From positions 310,001-374,000 of the forward strand of contig NZ_AP014509.1 in the NCBI RefSeq assembly GCF_000828655.1: 64,000 bases of DNA, given 5' to 3'. Shown piece after piece: positions 7,059 to 14,646 of the stretch (position 1 is its first letter; each line of letters begins with the position of its first letter). Source of the stretch: Thermotoga caldifontis AZM44c09 (GTDB taxonomy: Bacteria > Thermotogota > Thermotogae > Thermotogales > DSM-5069). A program made the translations under genes and the position numbers. The notes under the pieces were generated by a model that saw nothing but the letters and a program-made list of their open reading frames with translations, had not been told where the DNA came from and searched no databases.

Positions 7059-7766
7059 TTGCTCCTGGCGGCGGTGCAGGGTGCGACAGAATTTCTGCCC
7101 GTTTCGAGCTCGGGCCACGTTCTTCTGTTCTCAAGATTCTTCCAAGTCGATGCGAACCTGCGGACAGTTGTGCTCCTGCACGCAGGAAGTTTGCTCGCGG
7201 TGGTCCTGTTCGTTCGCGGAGATATTTTGAGAGTTTTAAAAACATGGAGGATCCTTGTGAACCTCGCTGTTTCCACCGTCCCGGCGGCAGTTGTGGGCTT
7301 TCTCTTCGAAGAACACGTTGAGAGGGTGTTTGAAAATTCGACGTTTCTACCGCTGTTTTTCTCCATCACCGCGATGTTCTTGCTTCTGGCGTCGTTGAAA
7401 GAGGGAGACAGAAGCTTGGAATCGATGAACATCAAGCACGCGTTCCTGATAGGGCTCTTCCAAGCTGTTGCCGTTTTGCCGGGAGTTTCGAGAAGCGGAA
7501 TGGTCTTATCCGCCGTCACACTGCTCGGCTACAGGAAGGAAGAAGCCGTGAGCTACACGTTCCTGATGGCGATACCTGTGCTCCTCGGTGCGAGTTTGCT
7601 GAAATTGAGGCAAGCGGACGTGGTGATGAGTCCGATTTTCGTGGTTTCTTTCGTCAGCAGTTTGATCGCGCTCGCTGTGTTGAAAAAGATAGTCACGATA
7701 CGAAAATTGCGACTGTTCGCCGACTATTGTCTGGCGATCGCATTTTTGAGTTTTCTTCTGGGGTGA
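7059..7766 (+). CDS. uppP: Undecaprenyl-diphosphatase UppP/BacA
   Basis: At least 236 residues, shorter than the ~265 usual in E. coli. It is a polytopic membrane protein that dephosphorylates undecaprenyl diphosphate so that the peptidoglycan lipid carrier can be reused. Both signature motifs are intact: EFLPVSSSGH near the N-terminus and PGVSRSGMVLS in the second half. The conventional start is TTG 7059, but AAGGAGGA ends 15-16 bases upstream. A CTG at 7050 is in frame, has optimal spacing and would add Leu/Met-Lys-Glu, giving a more typical N-terminus. The true start may therefore be a rare CTG. Confidence 0.92.
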   Translation: MLLAAVQGATEFLPVSSSGHVLLFSRFFQVDANLRTVVLLHAGSLLAVVLFVRGDILRVLKTWRILVNLAVSTVPAAVVGFLFEEHVERVFENSTFLPLFFSITAMFLLLASLKEGDRSLESMNIKHAFLIGLFQAVAVLPGVSRSGMVLSAVTLLGYRKEEAVSYTFLMAIPVLLGASLLKLRQADVVMSPIFVVSFVSSLIALAVLKKIVTIRKLRLFADYCLAIAFLSFLLG

Positions 7767-7772
7767 TCCTCG

Positions 7773-8399
7773 GTGAAGTTCGAGGTTCTCGTACCTGGTG
7801 GAAGCATCAGATTTCCACCTTACGTGATGGCACCGTACTGTACCGTGGCGTTGCTGAGCGATGGGAAGAGACTCGTGCTCGTTGAACCTGGGGGATTTCC
7901 CAGCTGGGAGGCTCTGGAACGCGCGTTGAAAGAAAGGGGCATCAAACCACAGGACGTGACGGACCTCGTCGTGTCGCACGTGCACATGGACCACATTTTC
8001 TGCTCGATCTTTTTCACGAACGCTACGGTCCACGTCCACGAAAGATACAAGGACAAGAACTACGCGGCGTTCGGACCGATGAGTGGGCCTTTCTACAGCA
8101 TGGTTCTGGAAAGGTGGAAGGAAGTTCATACACTGAAGGATGGGGACGTGCTCTTCGATTGTGTGCGAGTGTTTCACACGCCGTACCATTCTTCAGAACA
8201 CATCTCTTTGCTGATAGAGACCGAGAACATGGGAAAGATCCTGATGCCCGGGGACATATGTTACAGCAGGATCGAGTACTTCGAATACATGAAAGGTTAC
8301 AAGAAGGACGCAGCGGGAGAATTCATCACGAAGATGTCTAAGGAGTGCGATTGGATCGTTTTCAGTCACGATGTTCCCATGAAGGTTGGAGGTGCGTGA
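7773..8399 (+). CDS. Metallo-beta-lactamase-fold hydrolase
   Basis: 208 residues with a complete binuclear metal site: H69-V-H71-M-D73-H74, H144 in SSEH, D162 in PGDICY and H200 in FSHD. There is no signal peptide, so it is cytosolic. The GTG start follows the uppP stop by 6 bp. The family covers glyoxalase II, lactonases, RNases and others. The residues beyond the metal ligands do not let me name the substrate. Its place between uppP and an AhpD-like gene gives no further clue. Confidence 0.8.
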   Translation: MKFEVLVPGGSIRFPPYVMAPYCTVALLSDGKRLVLVEPGGFPSWEALERALKERGIKPQDVTDLVVSHVHMDHIFCSIFFTNATVHVHERYKDKNYAAFGPMSGPFYSMVLERWKEVHTLKDGDVLFDCVRVFHTPYHSSEHISLLIETENMGKILMPGDICYSRIEYFEYMKGYKKDAAGEFITKMSKECDWIVFSHDVPMKVGGA

Positions 8400-8762
8400 A
8401 TGATAGAGGAGTTCATCGATTACAGGGCGAGGTTGAACAAACTGATACAGGAGAAGGGAAATCTCCACACGAAGCGGTTCATGAACCTCGACTCGCAGGT
8501 GTACGAAAAAGGCGCTCTGGATACGAAGACGAAGGAAATGCTCGGGCTCGTGGCTTCGATGGTGCTCAGGTGCAACGATTGCATCGCGTACCACATGATA
8601 AGGTTGTTCCAGCTTGGAACGAGCGATGAGGAATTCTTCGAGATCTTCAACGTGGCGCTGGTCGTCGGAGGTTCGATCGTGATTCCGCACCTCAGGAAGG
8701 CGGTCGAAATCCTGGAAGAGCTGAGGGAGCTCGAGAGGAATGGCAAGACTGTTTCTCTTTGA
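8400..8762 (+). CDS. Carboxymuconolactone decarboxylase/AhpD-like protein
   Basis: 120 residues, a single CMD domain. It has the AhpD-type redox motif C58-N-D-C61 with His65 in CIAYH, and the hydrophobic helices expected of the trimer/hexamer fold. With a CxxC and a nearby His a disulfide or peroxidase-related reaction is likelier than muconolactone decarboxylation. The ATG directly follows the previous TGA, and the 3' end overlaps polA by 23 bp, so the three genes are probably co-translated. Confidence 0.85.
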   Translation: MIEEFIDYRARLNKLIQEKGNLHTKRFMNLDSQVYEKGALDTKTKEMLGLVASMVLRCNDCIAYHMIRLFQLGTSDEEFFEIFNVALVVGGSIVIPHLRKAVEILEELRELERNGKTVSL

Positions 8763-11418
8763 TGGCACCGGTTTGGCCTTCAGGGCTTACTACGCGATCG
8801 ATCAGTCACTGAGTACGAGCAGTGGCGTTCCGACGAATGCCACTTACGGCTTGATGCGCATGATGATCAAGTTCCTGAGGGAACACGTCAGGGAAGGGGA
8901 CTATACAGGTTTCGCGATGGACAAAAAGACTAAGACCTACCGTCACGAGTTGCTGGCGGAGTACAAAGCTCAGAGACCATCCGCACCTGACGCGATGGTG
9001 CAGCAGTTGCCTTACATAAAGCGCGGGGTTGAAGCGCTCGGCGTGAAGGTGCTCGAATACGAAGGCTGTGAAGCGGACGATGTGATCGCAACGCTCGCAA
9101 AGAAGGGAGAAAGTCGTTTCGAAGAGATCTACATCGTGAGTGGAGACAAAGACGTGTTGCAGTTAGTGAGTGAAAAGATAAAGGTTTTCAGACCGATCAA
9201 GGGTATCTCGGAGCTCGAACTCTACGACGAACGAAAGGTCGTGGAAAAGTTTCAGGTGCCACCGAGGCGTATCGTCGATCTGCTGGCACTCGCGGGGGAT
9301 GCCGTCGACAACGTTCCGGGAGTGTACGGCATAGGTGCAAAAACAGCCGTGGAGCTGATAAACAAGTACGGTAGTCTGGAAGAGATATACGACAAGATCG
9401 ACAAGAACAGCAAGATAGGAAAATTACTCCTGCAGTACAGAGACGATGCGTTCAAGAGCAAGAAGCTCGTCACGCTCATGGTAGATCTGGAACTCGGTCT
9501 GGACTGGGAAGAACTCAGATACAGAGGGTTCAAGCAGGACGTGCTCGTTGAGTTTCTGAAGGAGCTCGAGTTTTCAAGCTTGATGAAAGAGCTCGGTCTG
9601 TACAGTCAGCAACCGGAGCAAACGCCCTACAAAACTGTCACGACAGAACAGGAGTTCGAACAGCTCCTGCAACGCATGCACAGCAGCCAGTACATCGTGA
9701 TAGATACCGAAACAGATTCTTTGGTCCCACTCGACGCACATCTGGTGGGTGTATCGATCGCCCTGCCCGACAAGACCAGTTACTACATCCCTGTGGGACA
9801 CAGGCGGGGACCCAACCTTTCCCTGGAAAAGGTTTTGAACGGTCTCAAACCCATTCTGGAGAACAGAGCCACCAGGATCGTCGGGCAGAATTTGAAGTAC
9901 GATTACTCCGTCTTCATGGTGCACGGCATCAGACCGAACGTACCGGCGTTCGATACGATGATCGCGGCGTACCTGCTCAATCCCGACGAGAAGAGGTTCG
10001 GACTGGATGAACTGGCTTTGAAATTTCTCAACTACAAGATGATGAGCTTCGAAGAACTGGTGAAGAGTTCTTCTCCTCTGTTCAGTGCGGTGACTTTCGC
10101 GGATGTCGACGTGAAGGATGCAACGAGGTATTCCGCAGAAGATGCGGATGTGACGCGCAGGCTGTACGAACTTCTGAACATGAGGTTGCACGAACAGGGC
10201 TTGATGGAGGTTTTTGAAAAGATCGAACTGCCCCTGATCCCCATCCTCGCGGAGATGGAGCTCACAGGAGTGTACATGGACGTTTCTTATCTGAAAGATC
10301 TGTCTATGAAATACAGCGCCAAGATGGACGAAATATCGAAACAGATATTCGAACTGGCTGGCGAAGTGTTCAATCTGAACTCTCCAAAGCAGACTGCGTA
10401 CGTGCTGTTCGAAAAGCTCAAGATCAAACCTAAGGGCAAAACACCCGGTGGCGAGCTTTCCACGAGGGCGGACGTTCTTGAAGACCTCGTCGATGAACAT
10501 CCCATCGTGCCGTTGATACTCTCCTACAGGAAATATCAAAAATTGAAATCCACCTATCTGGACGTGCTTCCCAAACTCGTTCATCCGAAGACAGGCAGGA
10601 TCCACACCAGTTTCCACCAAACCGGTACGGCAACTGGAAGACTGAGCAGTAGCGATCCAAACCTGCAGAATCTTCCGAGCAAACAGGAAGAAGGCAAAGA
10701 AATACGCAAAGCCATCGTGCCACAGGAGAAAGGATGGAAGATCCTGAGCGCCGATTATTCACAGATCGAGCTCAGAGTGCTCGCGCACATGAGCAACGAC
10801 GAGAACCTCATCGAGGCGTTCATCAAGGACAAAGACGTTCACACGTTCACGGCTGCCCGCATCTTCGGGATCAAAGAAGAGGACGTCGGTCCACGTGAAA
10901 GGTCCATAGGTAAAATGGTGAACTTCTCCATCATATACGGTGTGACCGCCTACGGTCTCTCACAGCGCACGGGGCTCTCCTACAAGCAGGCCGAAGCTTT
11001 CATAAAGGAATACTTCGAACTGTACCCACAAGTCAGGGAATACCTCACGAAGACGATCTCCTTCGCCAAGACCCAGGGACACGTCAGAACGCTCTTCGGA
11101 AGGAAGCGCGAGGTACCCCAGCTCAGATCCTCCGATCCTTCGGTCCGGCAGGAAGGTGAAAGGATCGCCGTGAACACGCCCATACAGGGTACGGCGGCCG
11201 ATATAATGAAGCTCGCGATGATCGCGGTCCACGATTTCATAAAACGGAACGATCTCAAGACGAAGATGATATTGCAGGTGCACGACGAACTCGTTTTCGA
11301 GGTGCCGAGCGAAGAGGCGGAGTTCGTTGCAGAGAAGGTAAAAGAGATCATGGAGGGAGTGGTAAAATTATCAGTACCGCTCAAAGTCGATGTGAAGCTC
11401 TCTGATCACTGGGAATGA
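8740..11418 (+). CDS. polA: DNA polymerase I with 5'-3' and 3'-5' exonuclease domains
   Basis: 892 residues, full length for Thermotogae PolA. A 5'-3' FEN-type exonuclease fills about 1-290 (YEGCEADDVIATL, SGDKD). The 3'-5' DEDD-Y proofreading domain (about 300-490) looks intact, with D322 and E324 in DTETDS, D388 in LKYDYS and D470 in YSAEDAD. The family A polymerase domain carries motif A (D672 in SADYSQIELR), the O-helix region (RSIGKMVNFSIIYG) and motif C (D849 in HDELVFEV). It acts in Okazaki fragment maturation and repair. The intact proofreading site contrasts with Taq polymerase. The start lies 23 bp inside the upstream gene. Confidence 0.97.
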   Translation: MARLFLFDGTGLAFRAYYAIDQSLSTSSGVPTNATYGLMRMMIKFLREHVREGDYTGFAMDKKTKTYRHELLAEYKAQRPSAPDAMVQQLPYIKRGVEALGVKVLEYEGCEADDVIATLAKKGESRFEEIYIVSGDKDVLQLVSEKIKVFRPIKGISELELYDERKVVEKFQVPPRRIVDLLALAGDAVDNVPGVYGIGAKTAVELINKYGSLEEIYDKIDKNSKIGKLLLQYRDDAFKSKKLVTLMVDLELGLDWEELRYRGFKQDVLVEFLKELEFSSLMKELGLYSQQPEQTPYKTVTTEQEFEQLLQRMHSSQYIVIDTETDSLVPLDAHLVGVSIALPDKTSYYIPVGHRRGPNLSLEKVLNGLKPILENRATRIVGQNLKYDYSVFMVHGIRPNVPAFDTMIAAYLLNPDEKRFGLDELALKFLNYKMMSFEELVKSSSPLFSAVTFADVDVKDATRYSAEDADVTRRLYELLNMRLHEQGLMEVFEKIELPLIPILAEMELTGVYMDVSYLKDLSMKYSAKMDEISKQIFELAGEVFNLNSPKQTAYVLFEKLKIKPKGKTPGGELSTRADVLEDLVDEHPIVPLILSYRKYQKLKSTYLDVLPKLVHPKTGRIHTSFHQTGTATGRLSSSDPNLQNLPSKQEEGKEIRKAIVPQEKGWKILSADYSQIELRVLAHMSNDENLIEAFIKDKDVHTFTAARIFGIKEEDVGPRERSIGKMVNFSIIYGVTAYGLSQRTGLSYKQAEAFIKEYFELYPQVREYLTKTISFAKTQGHVRTLFGRKREVPQLRSSDPSVRQEGERIAVNTPIQGTAADIMKLAMIAVHDFIKRNDLKTKMILQVHDELVFEVPSEEAEFVAEKVKEIMEGVVKLSVPLKVDVKLSDHWE

Positions 11419-11431
11419 GGAGGTATTTTGA

Positions 11432-11908
11432 ATGGACGCACGCATCGTGAACGCGTTGATAGCTGCGGTTGTTGGTACGTTGAAGACTCTGTTGAACATC
11501 ACACCGTCTGTGGGAAAGCCTGGAGTGTTGAAGGAGATCAAACCGAAGTATGACATGGTGACGGTCATAGGTTTCAGTGGTGGCACGGAAGGCAACCTGA
11601 TATACTCTTTCAGTCCAGACACGGCTTTGAAGATCGTTTCGAAGATGATGAACCTGCAGTACGATAACCTTGACGAACTGGCCATGAGTGCGATCGGGGA
11701 ACTGGGAAACATGATCGCCGGTGCGCTCGCCATGAACCTCGAAAAAGTTGGTTGCAGGATCATCATAAGCCCTCCGACGGTCGTGACCGGAAAGAATCTC
11801 AAACTCGCCGTGGAAGGGATCGCGATAAATCTCACGGCGGGCATCTTTGACACCGACGATGCGGAGATCATACTCGCCACGAAGGGTTCCATCAAGTACC
11901 AGCAATGA
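11432..11908 (+). CDS. cheX: CheX chemotaxis phosphatase
   Basis: 158 residues of the CheC/CheX/FliY family, close to T. maritima CheX in length. A single copy of the catalytic helix is visible: SAIGELGNMIAGALA, with the Glu and Asn needed to dephosphorylate CheY-P, followed by ISPPTVVTG. CheX terminates the chemotaxis signal, in solution and without the CheD partner that CheC uses. AGGAGGT precedes the ATG at good spacing. The stop overlaps the start of a small membrane ORF. The nearest other chemotaxis gene here is cheW (18097-18549). Confidence 0.93.
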   Translation: MDARIVNALIAAVVGTLKTLLNITPSVGKPGVLKEIKPKYDMVTVIGFSGGTEGNLIYSFSPDTALKIVSKMMNLQYDNLDELAMSAIGELGNMIAGALAMNLEKVGCRIIISPPTVVTGKNLKLAVEGIAINLTAGIFDTDDAEIILATKGSIKYQQ

Positions 11909-12072
11909 TGCTGATCATTGTTCTTTCGTGCATCTTGGTGATTTTGCTCATATTCGCTCTACGTTCCTTTGGAAAGGTGTCGGTTGAGTTGAAGAAGAAC
12001 TCGCTCTGGCTGATAGTCCTGTGTCTGGTTTTGCTCGCCATCTCTATACTGTTTCAGTTCCTGGGGGGATGA
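11905..12072 (+). CDS. Small membrane protein, 55 residues, two predicted helices
   Basis: An ATG that overlaps the cheX stop opens a 55-codon frame to TGA 12070-12072. The protein has a first hydrophobic helix (about 2-19), a short basic loop (RSFGKVSVELKKNS) and a second helix (about 33-52). No family is recognised. It is tightly packed, with overlap upstream and 3 bp to the next gene, and codon use looks like that of its neighbours, which favours a real gene. It may work with the membrane protein that follows. Confidence 0.6.
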   Translation: MMLIIVLSCILVILLIFALRSFGKVSVELKKNSLWLIVLCLVLLAISILFQFLGG

Positions 12073-12075
12073 GGC

Positions 12076-12702
12076 GTGAAACAGTTGAAAGAGCTTTTTG
12101 ATTTCAGGTCGAAACCACAGGAGCATCTGATGGCATATTGTGCCGCATTCTTCGTCGTTGCAAATTTCCTTGCGCTCATAGCTTCAGTACTGGTTGTCGC
12201 GACGTGGTCTGCTTTGGTCAACAGGTTCTTTGGAGTCACACAGGGTTTGGTGTTTCTGAGTGGTTTTGGATTGCTCCTGAGTTTTCTCAAGTGGCGTGGT
12301 CTGATACGTGAACTTCAGAAGCAACTGTCCGAGAGATTTCCGAATTACGCTTCATTGATTCTCGGCGGCGAGGAACTCTGGACGGTGCTCGCGCTCGCCA
12401 TTTCTGTTGCCGGTCTGTTCCTAACGCTCGTGGTTCCGTTTGGATTTTTGGTCTTGCTCGTTGGTCTGTGTCTGTTCGAGCACCAGACGTTCTCGATGTT
12501 GGTTTCGCTCGAGGAAAAGGAACAGAAATTCTTTTCCGAAAAACATCTGGAAGTCTCGAAGTGTTTTTCGGGAACTTACGATACCACGTATCTGATCTAC
12601 TCTCTCGTCACTTTGTATGGTCACAGTTTCGTGAAGATGCAAGAAAACTTCGAAGCGCTCGAATGTTATATCGAAGCCAGGGAGAAACTGCTCGGGAGGT
12701 GA
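12076..12702 (+). CDS. Membrane protein of unknown function
   Basis: 208 residues from a GTG preceded by GGGGGG. Hydrophobic stretches at about 20-45, 52-72, 100-122 and 123-140 suggest four membrane helices. A charged cytosolic tail of about 65 residues follows (EEKEQKFFSEKH to IEAREKLLGR). No family is recognised. It lies between the 55-residue membrane ORF and hpf. The ending GGGAGGT supplies the ribosome-binding site for hpf, so translation is probably coupled. Confidence 0.75.
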   Translation: MKQLKELFDFRSKPQEHLMAYCAAFFVVANFLALIASVLVVATWSALVNRFFGVTQGLVFLSGFGLLLSFLKWRGLIRELQKQLSERFPNYASLILGGEELWTVLALAISVAGLFLTLVVPFGFLVLLVGLCLFEHQTFSMLVSLEEKEQKFFSEKHLEVSKCFSGTYDTTYLIYSLVTLYGHSFVKMQENFEALECYIEAREKLLGR

Positions 12703-12706
12703 TCGC

Positions 12707-13228
12707 ATGAACTACAGGTTCACTACACGGGGCTTCGAGGCAACGGCCGCGATGCAACAGTACCTTGAAAAGAGGCTGGAAAAGGTCGACAGGGTGATCA
12801 AAGACGAGGAACTCGTATCGGCGGAGATCAAGGCCGAGAAAGACGCCGTGAACTACGTGGTGAAGGCGAACATCAACCTCAGGGGGAACGTGATCGTCGT
12901 GCAGGAGAAGGATCCAGATTTTTATGCGGCGATAGACGCCCTGTGCGATGCACTCGAAAAGAAGGTCAAGAAGCTCAAATCGACCATCAGAGACAAACAC
13001 AGAGAACCCAAGCATCTGGAAATACCGGCCATCGTTGAGGAAACGGAGGAGGATGTGGCCGAAACGAAAAGATTGCCACTGAACGTGATGCCTCTGGAAG
13101 AAGCGATCCTTCAGTTCAAGACGATGGACAGACAATTCTTCCTGTTCCGGAACAGTGAAACCAATGAGATCAATCTCTTACTCCTCAGGAAGGACGGCAA
13201 AATCAGCCTTTACGAATTCTTTGAGTGA
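12707..13228 (+). CDS. hpf: Ribosome hibernation promoting factor, long form
   Basis: 173 residues. The N-terminal S30AE/RaiA domain (about 1-100: MNYRFTTRGFEATAAMQQYL, then KDAVNYVVKANINLRGNVI) binds between the 30S head and body. A linker and the C-terminal dimerisation domain (about 120-173: LPLNVMPLEEAILQFKTMDRQ) make this the long form that produces 100S ribosome dimers in stationary phase. GGGAGGT precedes the ATG. It is followed at once by RNase G, giving a ribosome/RNA-turnover pair at the end of the run. Confidence 0.95.
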   Translation: MNYRFTTRGFEATAAMQQYLEKRLEKVDRVIKDEELVSAEIKAEKDAVNYVVKANINLRGNVIVVQEKDPDFYAAIDALCDALEKKVKKLKSTIRDKHREPKHLEIPAIVEETEEDVAETKRLPLNVMPLEEAILQFKTMDRQFFLFRNSETNEINLLLLRKDGKISLYEFFE

Positions 13229-13239
13229 GGTTTCACAGC

Positions 13240-14646
13240 GTGCCGGGTGTTCTGATCATAAACGTTCAAGAAGATCTCATCAGCGGTGCCATGCTCGAAG
13301 ATGGAGAACTTCAGGAGGTCTTCAGCGAGGAGAACGAGACCATAGCTGGCAACATCTACGTTGGCGTTGTACAGAAAATCGTGCCCGGCCTGAACGCAGC
13401 CTTCGTTGACATAGGCGAGAGCAGGAATGGATTTTTAAGAGTCTCGGACGTCGGCAAAGTCTACGTTCAACAGGTGCTGGCAGGAAAACAGCTTCAGGAA
13501 GGTTCAAAGATTCTCGTTCAGGTCAAACATGACGCGGTGGGACAGAAAGGCCCGCAGCTTACGTGCAAGCTTTCACTCGTGGGACGGTACGTGGTTTATT
13601 TTCCACTGTCACGTGCGAGGGGTGTCTCCAAGAAGATAGCCGACCAACGGGAGAGGGAAAGGCTGAAATCGCTGTTTTCGAAGGTTCAGAAGAACGAAGG
13701 GATCGTCATAAGAACGGCCGCGGAAGGGATGCCCGTGGAGACTATAGAAGAAGAGTTGCAATCGCTGAGGCAGGAATGGCAGCAGTTGCTACTCAGCTTC
13801 AAAAAATCGAGAAAGGTGAAACTGCTCAGATGTGAACCGACAGCGATAGACTACATCCTCAGAGAACGTCTGAACAAGAACGTGGACGAAATTTATGTGA
13901 ACGAAGAGAAGGTGTACGAGCGGGTCAAGCAGGAAGTCAAAAAGATCAGCAAGTCCATAGCGGTGCACTTCGTTGATGGAGACCTCTTCGAGCGGTTCAA
14001 CATATATCAGCAGCTGAACCTTTTGCAGAGGCGCACGATAGATCTTCCCAGTGGAGGATATCTGGCGCTCGATACGACGGAAGCGATGACCGTGTTCGAT
14101 GTCAACTCGGCGAGCTTCACCTCTGGTAAGAACCAGGCAGAATTGGCGTTCAACACGAACGTGGAAGCGGCCAAGGAGATAGCCAGACAGCTCAAGTTAC
14201 GCAACATCGGTGGAATCGTCGTGATAGATTTCATCGGCATGCCTGTCAAAGAGTATTACGACAGGTTGTTCAAAAAGATCCGGGAGGCGTTCGAAAAGGA
14301 TCCGGCACACGTCGAACTTCTTGGATTCACACGCCTTGGCCTGTTCGAGCTGACACGCAAAAGAAGAACCCCTTCGAGCGAACAGTTGCTCTTTTCACCG
14401 TGCCCCGTCTGTAAAGGTTCCGGTAGGGTTCTGTCTCCCACAGTCGTGCTCAAGAGACTGTCGAACGAACTGAGGAAGATGGATCTTTCCCAGTACGATG
14501 TGGTGAAGGTGAACCTGCACCAGCGATTCTCAGGCTACGCGGAGAAGATCAGGTCCATGATAGTTACGCACAAAGAAAAGATCAAGCTGACCTTCAACAA
14601 TCCCGATCCGAACGAGTTCGAGATAACGCTGTCGAAGAAATCTTAA
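13240..14646 (+). CDS. rng: Ribonuclease G/E family endoribonuclease
   Basis: 468 residues. GTG 13240 is favoured over the in-frame GTG at 13225 because GTGAGG lies about 9 bases upstream of it. An S1 domain (about 35-115, with NIYVGVVQKIVPGLNAAFVDIG) is followed by the RNase H-like core with the Mg-binding aspartates, D287 in FDVNSAS and D330 in VIDFIG. The Zn-link CPVCKG (C388, C391) joins subunits in the tetramer. It processes 5S/16S rRNA and decays mRNA from 5'-monophosphate ends. Without the long RNase E tail it is RNase G-like. Its stop overlaps the convergent fliD stop. Confidence 0.93.
   Translation: MPGVLIINVQEDLISGAMLEDGELQEVFSEENETIAGNIYVGVVQKIVPGLNAAFVDIGESRNGFLRVSDVGKVYVQQVLAGKQLQEGSKILVQVKHDAVGQKGPQLTCKLSLVGRYVVYFPLSRARGVSKKIADQRERERLKSLFSKVQKNEGIVIRTAAEGMPVETIEEELQSLRQEWQQLLLSFKKSRKVKLLRCEPTAIDYILRERLNKNVDEIYVNEEKVYERVKQEVKKISKSIAVHFVDGDLFERFNIYQQLNLLQRRTIDLPSGGYLALDTTEAMTVFDVNSASFTSGKNQAELAFNTNVEAAKEIARQLKLRNIGGIVVIDFIGMPVKEYYDRLFKKIREAFEKDPAHVELLGFTRLGLFELTRKRRTPSSEQLLFSPCPVCKGSGRVLSPTVVLKRLSNELRKMDLSQYDVVKVNLHQRFSGYAEKIRSMIVTHKEKIKLTFNNPDPNEFEITLSKKS

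Noticed and set aside
6406-7245. 279-codon minus-strand frame crossing from the origin into uppP
   Set aside because: Opposite two well-supported genes; translation is unlike any family and would put coding sequence at the origin edge.
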